Source of the DNA: Vibrio qingdaonensis | GTDB taxonomy: Bacteria; Pseudomonadota; Gammaproteobacteria; Enterobacterales; Vibrionaceae | Direction of reading: 5' to 3' | Length of the DNA: 64,000 bases | Assembly: GCF_026191675.1 (NCBI RefSeq) | Contig: NZ_JAKRRY010000018.1 | Location: 1-64,000, forward strand | Shown here: piece after piece, positions 8,008 to 16,190 of the stretch | Position numbering within the stretch: position 1 is the stretch's first letter | Layout: every line of letters starts with the position of its first letter | Made by a program: the position numbers and the translations under genes | The notes under the pieces: model-generated | What the model was told of the DNA's origin: nothing | Seen by the model: the letters and a program-made list of their open reading frames with translations, nothing else | Database searches by the model: none

Positions 8008-8592
8008 ATGAAGTCAAACGAAATACTGATTCGAGATATCCAGCAATGTTCAGTTTGCATTGATTCGTTGCCTTTAGGCCCTAACCCTATTATTCAAATG
8101 AGTGAGACGTCGCGAATTCTTATTGCTGGTCAAGCGCCAGGAAAGCGCGTGCATGAAACCGGATTGCCATTTAATGACCCAAGTGGTGAACGATTAAGGG
8201 AGTGGCTGGGTGTCTCTAAGGAGACGTTTTATAACCCTGACTGCTTTGCCATTGTACCCATGGGGTTTTGCTACCCAGGGACAGGAAAAACAGGGGATTT
8301 ACCGCCTAAACCAATTTGCGCCGCGACGTGGCGAGCGTTAGTGTTGGCGTCATTACCTAATGTCGAGCTAACCCTTGTGATTGGTCAGTATGCGATGGCT
8401 TATCACCTCCCTTCGTCGCGTAAGACTTTGACAGAAGTCGTCAGTCACTGGCAAGACTATTGGCCTGATGTGCTGCCATTACCTCATCCAAGCCCTAGAA
8501 ATAATCGATGGTTAAAGCGCAACCCGTGGTTTAAAGATACGGTGATTCCACGGCTTCGACAGAGAGTGACAGAAGTGTTAACTCATAATTAG
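8008..8592 (+). CDS. Uracil-DNA glycosylase family protein
   Basis: A 194-residue protein of the uracil-DNA glycosylase superfamily (COG1573, related to family 4/5). Visible motifs are the GQAPG loop (residues about 36-40) followed by ETGLPFNDPSGERLREWLG, and the C-terminal HPSPRNNRW, which corresponds to motif 2 (HPSPxN). Cys18 and Cys21 near the N-terminus (CSVCIDSL) recall part of an iron-sulfur set, but family 4 needs four cysteines and the full pattern is not clear. A nucleic-acid repair role is likely; true uracil excision is not certain for this subfamily. GGGGGAGG provides a very strong RBS. Confidence 0.8.
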   Translation: MKSNEILIRDIQQCSVCIDSLPLGPNPIIQMSETSRILIAGQAPGKRVHETGLPFNDPSGERLREWLGVSKETFYNPDCFAIVPMGFCYPGTGKTGDLPPKPICAATWRALVLASLPNVELTLVIGQYAMAYHLPSSRKTLTEVVSHWQDYWPDVLPLPHPSPRNNRWLKRNPWFKDTVIPRLRQRVTEVLTHN

Positions 8593-8632
8593 TTGATGGG
8601 TAAAATAAGATAACTTTAATATGGGAACGAAA

Positions 8633-9037
8633 ATGACAGCATCTATTAAACAGCAGATTGGTAATGTGGCATTAGTTGTTGAGAGTTACGACGATGCTAT
8701 CGAGTTCTATACAAAAAAACTGCAATTCACAGTTGTTGAAGACACCGATTTAGGAGGGGGCAAGCGTTGGGTGCAAATTTCGCCACCTAATTCAGACGGA
8801 ACCAATCTGTTACTTGCGCAAGCAAGTGGTGAGCATCAGCGCCAGGCTGTAGGCAATCAAAGTGGTGGCCGTGTGTTTCTATTTTTACAAACGAATGATT
8901 TTTGGCGAGATTATGAATTAATGAAGCATAACGGCGTGATGTTTCATGAAGCTCCTCGTGAAGAAGAGTATGGTATTGTTGTGGTTTTTGAAGACTTATA
9001 CGGAAATAAGTGGGACTTATTACAGCTTGCTCATTGA
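8633..9037 (+). CDS. VOC (glyoxalase/bleomycin resistance) family protein
   Basis: A 134-residue vicinal oxygen chelate protein made of two beta-alpha-beta-beta-beta modules. The first opens with IGNVALVVESYDDAIEFYTKKLQF; the second includes GRVFLFLQTNDFWRDYELMK and ends EEYGIVVVFEDLYGNKWDLLQ. Members bind a divalent metal and act as lyases, dioxygenases or drug-binding proteins; the typical first metal histidine is replaced in this sequence (NVALVV), so an enzymatic function is uncertain. The ATG at 8633 has GGGA six bases ahead; an in-frame ATG at 8621 is the alternative. Confidence 0.8.
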   Translation: MTASIKQQIGNVALVVESYDDAIEFYTKKLQFTVVEDTDLGGGKRWVQISPPNSDGTNLLLAQASGEHQRQAVGNQSGGRVFLFLQTNDFWRDYELMKHNGVMFHEAPREEEYGIVVVFEDLYGNKWDLLQLAH

Positions 9038-9115
9038 GCTTAACTAATGATCATAAAGACGGATTACGAGTTAACCGTGTTGTTATGGGGGTACTTAGCG
9101 TGATACATGAAGGTA

Positions 9116-9158
9116 CTTTCGCTTAGATAACCATGATTCTAGTATATTTAAGCGAAAG
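9116..9158. terminator. Long hairpin between converging genes
   Basis: A 10-bp perfect inverted repeat, CTTTCGCTTA (9116-9125) and TAAGCGAAAG (9149-9158), extendable by two pairs, with a loop of about 20 bases. It lies between the VOC gene and the converging SEC-C gene. There is no T-tract, so it could be a weak terminator, an mRNA-stabilising stem or a protein-binding site. Confidence 0.4.
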
Positions 9159-9204
9159 ACAAATCATCAATAGACTCTATTCTATGATGGGAATGTTCAG
9201 GGTG

Positions 9205-9537
9205 TTACGCACAACACTTTTTATATTTTTTGCCACTGCCGCACAAACATGGATCGTTACGGTTCGGTGTTTTCTCAAATGTCGTGGTTTTTGGCTTATT
9301 AAGTAGCGTTTCAAGCTCAACGATATTTTCTTCAGCTGATGCATCAAGGGTAATGTTGGCGACAATCTCAGCTTCTGCCAACTGCAGTTCCACTTCCGTT
9401 TGGCGTTCTGCAGTATTCACCACGATTGAGATTGGCGCTTCGTCCGTGCCTGCTTTTACGTCACGATTGACGTTATAGCCAGACATAACATGATTGTGTC
9501 TGGTATCGATTCGACCTTTAAAAAACAACTTTGACAT
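9205..9537 (-). CDS. PBPRA1643-type SWIM/SEC-C metal-binding protein
   Basis: A protein of about 110 residues ending in a SEC-C zinc motif (RNDPCLCGSGKKYKKCC). The N-terminal half (SKLFFKGRIDTRHNHVMSGYN) matches the small Vibrionaceae family named after PBPRA1643. In SecA the same zinc knuckle binds SecB and ribosomes, but the role of these free-standing proteins is not known. I use the ATG at 9537, which gives the usual MSKLFFKG start; an upstream ATG at 9603 adds 22 residues of unrelated, basic sequence and is less likely. Converges with the VOC gene. Confidence 0.85.
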   Translation of the reverse strand: MSKLFFKGRIDTRHNHVMSGYNVNRDVKAGTDEAPISIVVNTAERQTEVELQLAEAEIVANITLDASAEENIVELETLLNKPKTTTFEKTPNRNDPCLCGSGKKYKKCCA

Positions 9538-9741
9538 TGGAGACTCGCTTACAAATGGGGGAGTGATATCACTAGGGCGGCGATTATACCGATATCTAGC
9601 CATTGATAAAGTAACAATGCGAGTGAAGCGATGTTATCGATCATGAAAGCGTTGGTATTATAAGAAATGTATAAGCGTCATTGCCGATTGGATTAGGATG
9701 ACCGCATCTGTAATTTAATTAAGACAATAATGAGGATAGAC

Positions 9742-10017
9742 GTGTCAAAAGTAATATTGAAAGGCCACATTGTCGTGCCAATTGAAACGAGAAAAGAGGT
9801 GGTAGAGGCGTTAGTGATTCATAAAAAACTGACACTTAAAGAAGAAGGGTGTTTAGTTTTTGAGGTAGAGCCAGATGAGCACGACCAAGCTCGCTTTCAT
9901 GTTTATGAAGAGTTCCGTGATCGCTTTGCATTTGAACGTCATCAAGCTCGTGTTAAAGCCTCTGAATGGGGTAAGGTGACCGTTAATGTGATAAGGCACT
10001 ACCAAATTATTGAGTAA
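9742..10017 (+). CDS. Antibiotic biosynthesis monooxygenase (ABM) domain protein
   Basis: A 91-residue ferredoxin-like protein of the ABM family (PF03992; YgiN/putative quinol monooxygenase type). Pattern: first strand KVILKGHIVV, helix ETRKEVVEALVIHKKLTLKEEG, strand CLVFEVEPDEHDQARFHVYEEFRD, helix with ERHQARVKASEW. Such proteins form dimers and act on quinols, heme or other aromatic compounds without a metal cofactor. Start taken as GTG 9742, eight bases after GAGG; the in-frame ATG 9730 overlaps that RBS. Substrate unknown. Confidence 0.8.
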   Translation: MSKVILKGHIVVPIETRKEVVEALVIHKKLTLKEEGCLVFEVEPDEHDQARFHVYEEFRDRFAFERHQARVKASEWGKVTVNVIRHYQIIE

Positions 10018-10088
10018 TACCGATAAGACAAAGTTTAAGGTATTATGCGCATCACTATAGATTGCAGAATTATTGATCGCAGAATTTT

Positions 10089-10385
10089 ATGACCATTCAA
10101 ATACAGAACATCACAGAAGAATCGGAAGTGACTTGTTCAAACTGTCACGCTTGCTGTTGCCGCTTGGAAGTGATGATCATTACTGATACCGGTGTTCCCG
10201 AAGAACATATTGCTTATGATCAATGGGGAGCGGAAACGATGTTACGGTTGGATGACGGTTGGTGTTCGGCGCTTGATCGTGAGACTTACATGTGCACGAT
10301 CTATGAAAATCGACCTTGGATATGTCGTGAGTTTGAAATGGGTTCATATGAATGCAAGGTGGAGCGTAAAGAACAGATGCCCTAA
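10089..10385 (+). CDS. YkgJ-family zinc/iron-chelating cysteine cluster protein
   Basis: A 98-residue member of the YkgJ (CxxCxxCC, PF03692) family. Cysteines appear as CSNCHACCCRLEVM near residue 16, then WCSALDRETYMCTIYENRPWICREF and a final Cys; the pattern CSALD..CTIYENRPWICREF is diagnostic. The family is predicted to bind zinc or an Fe-S cluster; no firm biochemical role is known. An alternative open frame overlapping its end is a shadow. The protein ends shortly after the last cysteine, as is normal for the short members. Confidence 0.85.
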   Translation: MTIQIQNITEESEVTCSNCHACCCRLEVMIITDTGVPEEHIAYDQWGAETMLRLDDGWCSALDRETYMCTIYENRPWICREFEMGSYECKVERKEQMP

Positions 10386-10709
10386 CATATGTTGGTTAAG
10401 ACCCCGTCTGAACCCATTCCAGCATCATTCAAATTACAGGCTTAATGATCCCACTTACACAAGCGATGCCAGGTAAGTGGGTTGGTCGTATACGATGATA
10501 ATCTCGCCATTCGACACCCGATTCTATGATCAAGTGGTACTTAGTGCTGCACACCCTGTCTATTCCCATACGCTGTTCTATCTAAGCTTTTGCAACATAC
10601 GGTTCTTTCCATCATACCAAATGTGTTCATATACCCGATTACCTCTAAATACCCGATGACCTCTATATCCATGCAACGTTTCTAATTAGAGCAAGTCAAT
10701 CTTAGCGGA
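10386..10709. other. Intergenic region with a short direct repeat
   Basis: No supportable gene. Two 17-base copies of ATACCCGAT(T/G)ACCTCTA stand at 10631-10647 and 10649-10665, one mismatch apart and separated by one base. Otherwise nothing is recognised. Confidence 0.4.
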
Positions 10710-10898
10710 TTAAATGTTATCGCTATAACGGCTGTACAGTTCTGATAGCGTTTTGGGCTTGCGCGATGATTGGCTGTGATGACCTTGATATTCTGAGAGG
10801 ATAGCCTGTCTATGCGCTTCAGCCGACTGAACAAAACTCGGATCAGCCATTGCTTGTTTACGCAGCTCATTGATTCGATCTAGTCTTTCTTGCAACAT
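10710..10898 (-). CDS. Small SOS-controlled protein, 62 residues (function unknown)
   Basis: A 62-residue, highly charged, probably helical protein: LQERLDRINELRKQAMADPSF, then SAEAHRQAILSEYQ, a Ser/Lys-rich linker and a C-terminal segment LSELYSRYSDNI. No transmembrane helix and no family I recognise. The minus-strand ATG at 10898 has GAGGTG eight bases upstream, an excellent RBS. Immediately upstream are two LexA-box-like sequences (10916-10935 and 10946-10963), so expression is predicted to rise on DNA damage. By analogy with other tiny SOS products it could tune RecA, a polymerase or cell division, but that is inference. Confidence 0.65.
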   Translation of the reverse strand: MLQERLDRINELRKQAMADPSFVQSAEAHRQAILSEYQGHHSQSSRKPKTLSELYSRYSDNI

Positions 10899-10915
10899 AA
10901 CAACACCTCGCTAAA

Positions 10916-10935
10916 TACTGTATGTACAATCAGTA
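10916..10935 (-). promoter_or_regulatory. LexA box 1
   Basis: The 20-base site TACTGTATGTACAATCAGTA matches 16 of 20 positions of the gammaproteobacterial LexA operator taCTGT-N8-ACAGta. It lies 18 bases upstream of the ATG at 10898, overlapping the expected transcription start of the minus-strand gene. TCAG in place of ACAG also occurs in known SOS boxes such as that of E. coli uvrA. Confidence 0.7.
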
Positions 10936-10945
10936 TATTTCATGG

Positions 10946-10963
10946 CTGTATAAATATCCAGTA
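10946..10963 (-). promoter_or_regulatory. LexA box 2
   Basis: CTGTATAAATATCCAGTA matches 16 of 18 consensus positions; CCAG in the second half is also found in the recN, uvrB and dinI boxes of E. coli. Its start is about 30 bp from that of box 1, roughly three helical turns. On the minus strand a -10-like TATACT lies between the two boxes, with TGGATA 17 bases farther upstream inside this box, so LexA would cover the promoter. Confidence 0.7.
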
Positions 10964-11687
10964 CTCGGTGAATTTAGTGAGACTACGTTTCGAGAAAGGC
11001 TCGTTGATTAGCGTTGTATACCGAAATGATAAAGATGACAGAGCAAAAACGGATGATAGGGAATGGGCAGCAGAGTAAGCGCTGAAGACTACGCTCATTA
11101 TTATGCATAGCGTATGGGTGCGGTTATTGGCGGGTTTACTCAGTAGCGATTTGTCAGAATCAGAAAAAACAGTCACTAATGTAAGAACGCCGTTTCCAAG
11201 TCCGTCATTTCATCGTCAAAAAGGTGCTCAATTTGTGTTGAATTGTTGGTGGAATCGCTGCTTTTTAGACATGTCTGTCAATTTTTGTACGTAAACACTT
11301 ATTTTTATGTGATGAACATCAAATTAATGTCATCCAAAAGATGATTAACAAATAACCGTTGTGGGCGGTTTCATACCAATTAGTCAGCAAAGCTGACAAT
11401 CGTATCATAGCCCGTACTCACGAATATTAATGCAAATATGTTTGTTGTTCTATTCAGTTAACATACTGATTCTCTGCTGTTTTATTTGGGCTTTACTCAC
11501 TATCGAATGGTTGATTAGGTAACGAGAAACACGGTTTGATCCCATTTGCGGGTGTTATGTGGTATCTGGCAAGCATTTTTTTTCAAGCTATTTGTTACAA
11601 TTTGTAGCACATTCACCTTGCATGTATAGTCTCCGGCCAGTTGATAAACGATGTTCGTAAGAACAGAACAGATGGAGATCTATAACA
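10964..11687. other. Intergenic region upstream of the DUF819 gene
   Basis: About 720 bases. Short open frames occur but none has a good RBS or a recognisable product. The last 90 bases carry a plausible sigma-70 promoter (listed separately) and the RBS GGAGAT of the DUF819 gene. The stretch 11290-11590 is AT-rich and probably regulatory or decayed. Confidence 0.4.
11602..11630 (+). promoter_or_regulatory. Putative sigma-70 promoter for the DUF819 gene
   Basis: TTGTAG (11602-11607) and TATAGT (11625-11630) are separated by 17 bases and lie about 58 bases ahead of the ATG at 11688. Both hexamers are close to consensus. No operator is recognised. Confidence 0.4.
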
Positions 11688-12920
11688 ATGGTCACAAATG
11701 ATGCAGTAATAATGGGTATGCTTGCCTTAATCTTGGGTGGGGTATTCATTACGGAAAGCAGCCAGAATCCGTTTTGGAAAAAATTCTATACTTTTGTTCC
11801 TGGCTTATTGCTTTGCTACTTCGTCCCATCATTGTTGAACACGACCGGTGTCATTGACGGTTCAAGTTCAAACTTATATTTTGTCGCGAGTCGCTACCTT
11901 CTTCCTGGCGCGCTCGTATTATTGATTGTCTCTGCGGACTTAAGAAAGATCTTTGGTTTGGGATCAAAAGCAATCATTATGTTTTTAACTGGGACACTTG
12001 GTATCATCATCGGCGGTCCTATTGCATTGCTGATTATCAATGCGGTGAATCCAGACTTAGTCGCGGGTGATGTATGGCGTGGTCTAACGACCGTTGCGGG
12101 ATCTTGGATTGGCGGCGGTGCAAACCAAGCAGCGATGAAAGAGGTCTTTGAGGTCGATGACAAGCTGTTTTCTGCGATGATTACCGTTGACGTTATCTGC
12201 GCTAATATTTGGATGGCAATTTTACTGATAATGGCGGGTCGTCAAAAGAAAGTTGACGCTTGGTTAAAAGCGGACACGTCTTCTATTGATGAGCTTAAAG
12301 AAACCGTCGCACATTATGAAAAAGAGAACGCAAGACCCATTACGACTACCGACATGATGAAAGTCGTGGCGATTGCCTTTGGTCTAACTGGTCTAGCACA
12401 CTTCTTCGCCGACTTAATTGCGCCGTGGATTGAGACTAATGCACCGGAGCTAGCGAAATACAGCTTAACGTCTGGTTTCTTTTGGTTAATTGTGTTGGTG
12501 ACTACGTTTGCACTTATTGCCTCAACCTTTAAAAGCGCGCGCACCTTAGAGCACGCCGGTGCATCAAAAATTGGTTCTGCATTTATTTATATCCTAGTCG
12601 CTACTATTGGTATGCAAATGGATGTCACTGCCATACTGGATAACCCAGGTTACTTCTTTATTGGTATTACTTGGTTAACTATTCATGCTGTGTTGATGAT
12701 TGGTGTTGCTAAGCTAATTCGTGCTCCGTTGTTCTTTATGGCAGTGGGCAGCCAAGCCAACGTTGGTGGTGCGGCGTCTGCGCCAGTCGTTGCTGCTGCG
12801 TTCCATCCTGCACTAGCGCCAGTAGGCATTTTGATGGCGGTACTCGGTTATGCACTGGGTACATATGGTGCGTATATCTGCGGCATTATTATGCAGGCAG
12901 CGGTGAGCGTTGTTGGTTAG
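11688..12920 (+). CDS. DUF819 family membrane protein
   Basis: A 410-residue polytopic inner membrane protein of the DUF819 family (COG5505, YjcL-like), with about ten hydrophobic segments. Recognisable stretches are the N-terminal MVTNDAVIMGMLALILG, the glycine-rich GSWIGGGANQAAMKE, and the C-terminal GSQANVGGAASAPVVAAAF, which form two pseudo-symmetric Gly/Asn-rich re-entrant motifs like those of ion-coupled exchangers. A hydrophilic loop of about 45 residues (KKVDAWLKADTSS and on) divides the halves. Substrate unknown; transport is inferred from fold only. RBS GGAGAT; a strong terminator follows. Confidence 0.85.
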   Translation: MVTNDAVIMGMLALILGGVFITESSQNPFWKKFYTFVPGLLLCYFVPSLLNTTGVIDGSSSNLYFVASRYLLPGALVLLIVSADLRKIFGLGSKAIIMFLTGTLGIIIGGPIALLIINAVNPDLVAGDVWRGLTTVAGSWIGGGANQAAMKEVFEVDDKLFSAMITVDVICANIWMAILLIMAGRQKKVDAWLKADTSSIDELKETVAHYEKENARPITTTDMMKVVAIAFGLTGLAHFFADLIAPWIETNAPELAKYSLTSGFFWLIVLVTTFALIASTFKSARTLEHAGASKIGSAFIYILVATIGMQMDVTAILDNPGYFFIGITWLTIHAVLMIGVAKLIRAPLFFMAVGSQANVGGAASAPVVAAAFHPALAPVGILMAVLGYALGTYGAYICGIIMQAAVSVVG

Positions 12921-12970
12921 ATTTCCCCGTTCTCTAATATCGGTTAGAGTCGGAGCAAGCTAAGATTGAT

Positions 12971-13004
12971 TAAGGGTAATACCGTTTGGTGTTACCCTTT
13001 TTTG
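12971..13004 (+). terminator. Rho-independent terminator after the DUF819 gene
   Basis: A 12-bp stem (AAGGGTAATACC pairing with GGTGTTACCCTT, one G-T wobble) with a 4-base GTTT loop and a run of six T. It ends the DUF819 transcript. Confidence 0.9.
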
Positions 13005-13089
13005 TCTGAGTCGCTGTTTCAAGGTTGATTAATTATTCAATTGAGAGAGAATGCTAGCCTAATTTATGCGTTCACAAGCAGGGAGGCTT

Positions 13090-14205
13090 ATGAAACCTCA
13101 AGTGTTACCCCACAATCCCAATTTTTCTTCTGGACCATGCGCGAAACGCCCTGGTTACGATATTAACCGTCTTAATCTTGCAACATTAGGTCGTTCTCAC
13201 CGATCTTCTGTCGGTAAGGCTGCGCTTTCAGAAGCAATTCAACAAACCAAATTGATCCTCGGCATTCCGGATGATTATCGAGTGGGTATCGTCCCAGCTT
13301 CTGATACCGGCGCGATGGAAATGGTGATGTGGTCGATGTTGGGGCAACGTGCGATTGATGTCTTCTATTGGGAGTCATTTGGCGCAGGTTGGCTCAATGA
13401 TATTGTAAAACAGCTTAAACTTAGCGATGTGAATGCGTATTCGGCGGAGTATGGTCAACTGCCTGATTTATCGCAAGCTAACCCTGAAAATGACGTACTG
13501 TTTACGTGGAATGGTACAACGTCGGGCGTAAAGGTTCCTAATGGAGATTGGATTAGTGAATCAAGAACAGGGTTGACGATTTGTGATGCGACGTCTGCCG
13601 TTTTTGCGATGGAGATGCCATGGGAAAAACTGGACGTCACCACGTTTAGTTGGCAGAAGGTGCTCGGTGGTGAAGGGGCTCATGGTGTGGTTGTGCTGAG
13701 TCCAAAGGCGATTAAGCGACTCGAGTCTTATCAGCCACCTTGGCCGTTACCTAAAATCTTTAGAATGACGCAATCTGGCAAAGTCATAGAAGGTTTATTT
13801 AGTGGGGCGACGATTAATACACCATCCATGTTGTGTGTCGCAGATTATCTTGATGCACTAAGCTGGGTATCCGATATTGGTGGTGTGAGTGCTGCTATTG
13901 AAAAGTCGCACGCAAATTTAGCGGTATTGACCAACTATGTCGCCTCTCGGCCTTGGATTCACTTTTTGGCTAAGGAAGAAACTCAGCGTTCAAACACTAG
14001 TGTTTGTTTTACATTAGATGCGAGTGAAGCCCAAATCAAAGCGATGGTCGCTTTATTAGATAAGGAAATGGCGGGGTACGATATTGGTGCATACAAAGAT
14101 GCGCCATCAGGATTGCGAATTTGGGCGGGTGCAACGGTTGAGAGCCGAGATCTAGAAGCATTACTGCCTTGGCTTGACTGGGCGTATCAGCAAGTGACCC
14201 AATAA
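13090..14205 (+). CDS. serC: Phosphoserine aminotransferase, type 2
   Basis: A 371-residue PLP-dependent class V aminotransferase of the serC_2 type (TIGR01365), otherwise typical of alphaproteobacteria and Methanosarcina. It converts 3-phosphohydroxypyruvate and glutamate to 3-phosphoserine in serine synthesis, and may serve pyridoxine synthesis. Diagnostic parts are the N-terminal [12 protein letters not shown], the substrate-loop [13 protein letters not shown], the phosphate-site [11 protein letters not shown], and the Schiff-base lysine in [15 protein letters not shown] start at ATG 13090, nine bases after GGGAGG; an in-frame ATG at 13066 lacks an RBS. A vibrio would normally also have the standard serC, so this may be a second copy acquired by transfer. 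Confidence 0.85.
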   Translation: MKPQVLPHNPNFSSGPCAKRPGYDINRLNLATLGRSHRSSVGKAALSEAIQQTKLILGIPDDYRVGIVPASDTGAMEMVMWSMLGQRAIDVFYWESFGAGWLNDIVKQLKLSDVNAYSAEYGQLPDLSQANPENDVLFTWNGTTSGVKVPNGDWISESRTGLTICDATSAVFAMEMPWEKLDVTTFSWQKVLGGEGAHGVVVLSPKAIKRLESYQPPWPLPKIFRMTQSGKVIEGLFSGATINTPSMLCVADYLDALSWVSDIGGVSAAIEKSHANLAVLTNYVASRPWIHFLAKEETQRSNTSVCFTLDASEAQIKAMVALLDKEMAGYDIGAYKDAPSGLRIWAGATVESRDLEALLPWLDWAYQQVTQ

Positions 14206-14262
14206 CGATTTCACCTAATCCATTATTAAAACGTCGGCTGCATAGCGCAGCAAGAGAGTGTG

Positions 14263-14298
14263 AAAAGGGCAGCTAACTAAGGAGGCTGCCCTTTTTTG
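14263..14298. terminator. Bidirectional terminator between serC-type gene and arsenite pump
   Basis: A perfect 11-bp stem AAAAGGGCAGC / GCTGCCCTTTT with an 11-base loop, T-runs on both strands. It serves the two converging genes. Confidence 0.9.
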
Positions 14299-14312
14299 AA
14301 TGGATAAACCGT

Positions 14313-15371
14313 CTACTTATGGTCGAGAGCGGCAGATTTCTTTTGATCGTAGCGAGTCTTCATTTTTAGTGCAACATTCACCAAGTAGATTAGCACTGGA
14401 ACTTCAATCAGTGGACCAATGACGCCCGCAAAGGCTTGATCTGAGCTAATCCCGAAGACTGCGATTGATACAGCAATCGCTAACTCAAAATTGTTGCCTG
14501 TCGCCGTAAACGCAATGGAGGCATTTTTGTCGTAAGGGATGCCCAATCTTTTACCGATGAAGAAACTAATGAAAAACATCGAGATAAAATAGATGGTCAG
14601 TGGGATGGCAATTCGCACCACATCCATCGGCAATTCAACAATCATTTCTCCTTTAAGACTGAACATCAAGACAATGGTTGCCAGTAACGCGATGAGTGTT
14701 AAGGGCGAAATTTTCGGGATGAATACGGTGTTGTACCAGTGCTCACCTTTCATAGATACAAGGATTTTACGGCTTAAGAACCCAGCGATAAACGGAATGC
14801 CAAGGTAAATTAGTACACTGTGCGCGATGTCAATCATGGAAATATCGACGACCATGCCTTCATAGCCAAAGACAGGAGGAAGGACACTGATAAAAAGCCA
14901 TGCCATAAAGCTGTAGCTGAGAATTTGGAATGCACTGTTTAATGCAACGAGCGCAGCCCCATATTCTTTGTTACCACCGCCAATATCATTCCAAACTAAT
15001 ACCATGGCAACGCAACGAGCCAGACCGATTAAAATAATACCAACCATATAGCCAGGATGATCCCCCAAGAACACTAAAGCCAGTACAAACATTAATATAG
15101 GACCGACAATCCAGTTCATGATCAGTGACAGTGTAATGGCTCGCTTGTCTTTCATGGTCGCCCCGAGCAAGCGGTAATCGACTTTAGCCAGAGGAGGATA
15201 CATCATGACAATAAGCCCAATCGCTAGGGGGATGTTCGTGCTTCCGACGGTGACAGCTTCGTTCCATTGTTCAATTTGTGGGAACTGAATCCCTAGAAAA
15301 ACACCGATCGCCATAGCAGAAAAAATCCACACGGTTAGGTATCTGTCTAAAAAGCTCATGGTTGGTTTCAT
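14313..15371 (-). CDS. arsB: Arsenite efflux permease, ACR3 family
   Basis: A 352-residue inner membrane protein of the ACR3/BASS family (TIGR00832) that expels arsenite, and sometimes antimonite, using the proton gradient. About ten transmembrane segments; the family cysteine needed for transport lies in [14 protein letters not shown], and the conserved [17 protein letters not shown] follows near the C-terminus. I use the ATG at 15371, since GGAGA precedes it; an ATG four codons earlier overlaps the RBS. It is divergent from nothing and lies 120 bases downstream of arsR, co-directional, so arsR-acr3 is probably one regulated unit. No arsenate reductase is present here. Confidence 0.92.
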   Translation of the reverse strand: MKPTMSFLDRYLTVWIFSAMAIGVFLGIQFPQIEQWNEAVTVGSTNIPLAIGLIVMMYPPLAKVDYRLLGATMKDKRAITLSLIMNWIVGPILMFVLALVFLGDHPGYMVGIILIGLARCVAMVLVWNDIGGGNKEYGAALVALNSAFQILSYSFMAWLFISVLPPVFGYEGMVVDISMIDIAHSVLIYLGIPFIAGFLSRKILVSMKGEHWYNTVFIPKISPLTLIALLATIVLMFSLKGEMIVELPMDVVRIAIPLTIYFISMFFISFFIGKRLGIPYDKNASIAFTATGNNFELAIAVSIAVFGISSDQAFAGVIGPLIEVPVLIYLVNVALKMKTRYDQKKSAALDHK

Positions 15372-15384
15372 GGTTCTCTCCATT

Positions 15385-15407
15385 ATCGTTCATCGTCGAA
15401 TAACGAT
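15385..15407. promoter_or_regulatory. Inverted repeat upstream of the ACR3 gene
   Basis: ATCGTT (15385-15390) and AACGAT (15402-15407) form a 6-bp inverted repeat about 14 bases upstream of the permease start. It shares the CGTT/AACG core with the repeat in front of arsR and is a candidate second ArsR site. Confidence 0.35.
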
Positions 15408-15494
15408 TTGAATGGTTAAGTTATACAGTAGGCGACATGTCGGTGTAACTGTCATGACGTCGCGTTTATGGCTTAGAGCCAGCATGCTTGAGGA

Positions 15495-15836
15495 TTAATT
15501 TAGGATGTTCTTGCTCATTGCATCATAGCTTGCAAAGGCATCTCTATTTATGCGGTAACACATTTTAGGTGGAATGGATTCTGCACTAATAAAACCCGCG
15601 AGTCGCAATATGCGCAGATGCTCGGAAACCGTTGATTGGGCAAGACCAAGCTGAGATACCAAATCGCTGTTTAAGCAACCACCGGATTTATCCAATATGG
15701 ACAGAATACTGATGATTCGAATTCTTGCCGGGTGTGAGAGTGCTTTGCACATCGCAGCAAACTGGTGTTCATCCTGCTCTCTTTCCGCCGTTGGAGTAAA
15801 GTCGGTTTGCAGAGTGGGTTGGCAAGTAGAGGTCAT
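15495..15836 (-). CDS. arsR: ArsR-family metalloregulator
   Basis: A 113-residue winged-helix repressor of the ArsR/SmtB family. The fold is clear: MCKALSHPARIRIISIL, then the recognition helix QLGLAQSTVSEHLRILRLAGF and wing residues PPKMCYRINRD. Cysteines at the alpha-3 region (SGGCLNSDLV) and in the wing (MCYRI) could ligate As(III), although the CxCxxC of the plasmid R773 type is absent. It lies upstream of, and in the same direction as, the ACR3 pump, so it is the likely arsenite-responsive repressor of both. A long N-terminal tail of about 22 residues precedes the domain. Confidence 0.88.
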   Translation of the reverse strand: MTSTCQPTLQTDFTPTAEREQDEHQFAAMCKALSHPARIRIISILSILDKSGGCLNSDLVSQLGLAQSTVSEHLRILRLAGFISAESIPPKMCYRINRDAFASYDAMSKNILN

Positions 15837-15846
15837 CAGGTATCTC

Positions 15847-15866
15847 TAATCGTTAAAAGACGATTA
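15847..15866. promoter_or_regulatory. Candidate ArsR operator
   Basis: A perfect inverted repeat TAATCGT / ACGATTA with a 6-base spacer, 10 to 30 bases upstream of the arsR start on the minus strand. Position and symmetry fit an autoregulatory operator. Confidence 0.5.
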
Positions 15867-16190
15867 ATGGTAGGCGGAATAATAAGAGAGGTCAATGGTT
15901 TATTTTCGTCATATCAGCAGAGTTAAGAGCAGGGTGCTAAATAACATTATTATTTAGCGAGTTAGTGTCTGGGTTTTAAATGATGGCTTTCCATGCTGTA
16001 CGACGCGTTGTTAACAATGCTCCCTCACTAGCGGTTAGCTTTTCAAGCTTCAACAGTTAGATAACAAAATATTATGATTTTCAAAATTAATGATAATTAT
16101 ACACTTGTCGTAGTGCCGTTAAAATAGGGTGTATGAATTTGGTAACGTTTTACGGTTGGTGCTTTCACCACTTGAACGTCTTGATAGAGA
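15867..16190. other. Intergenic region between divergent arsR and gloA
   Basis: About 320 bases, AT-rich in the centre (15941-16110), holding the promoters of two divergent units. No open frame is supportable and no nemR gene is present. No clear NemR operator was recognised. Confidence 0.4.

Noticed and set aside
10192..10659. Open frames overlapping and following the YkgJ gene
   Set aside because: They are out of frame with a clear cysteine-cluster protein, or lack an RBS and any protein-like pattern.
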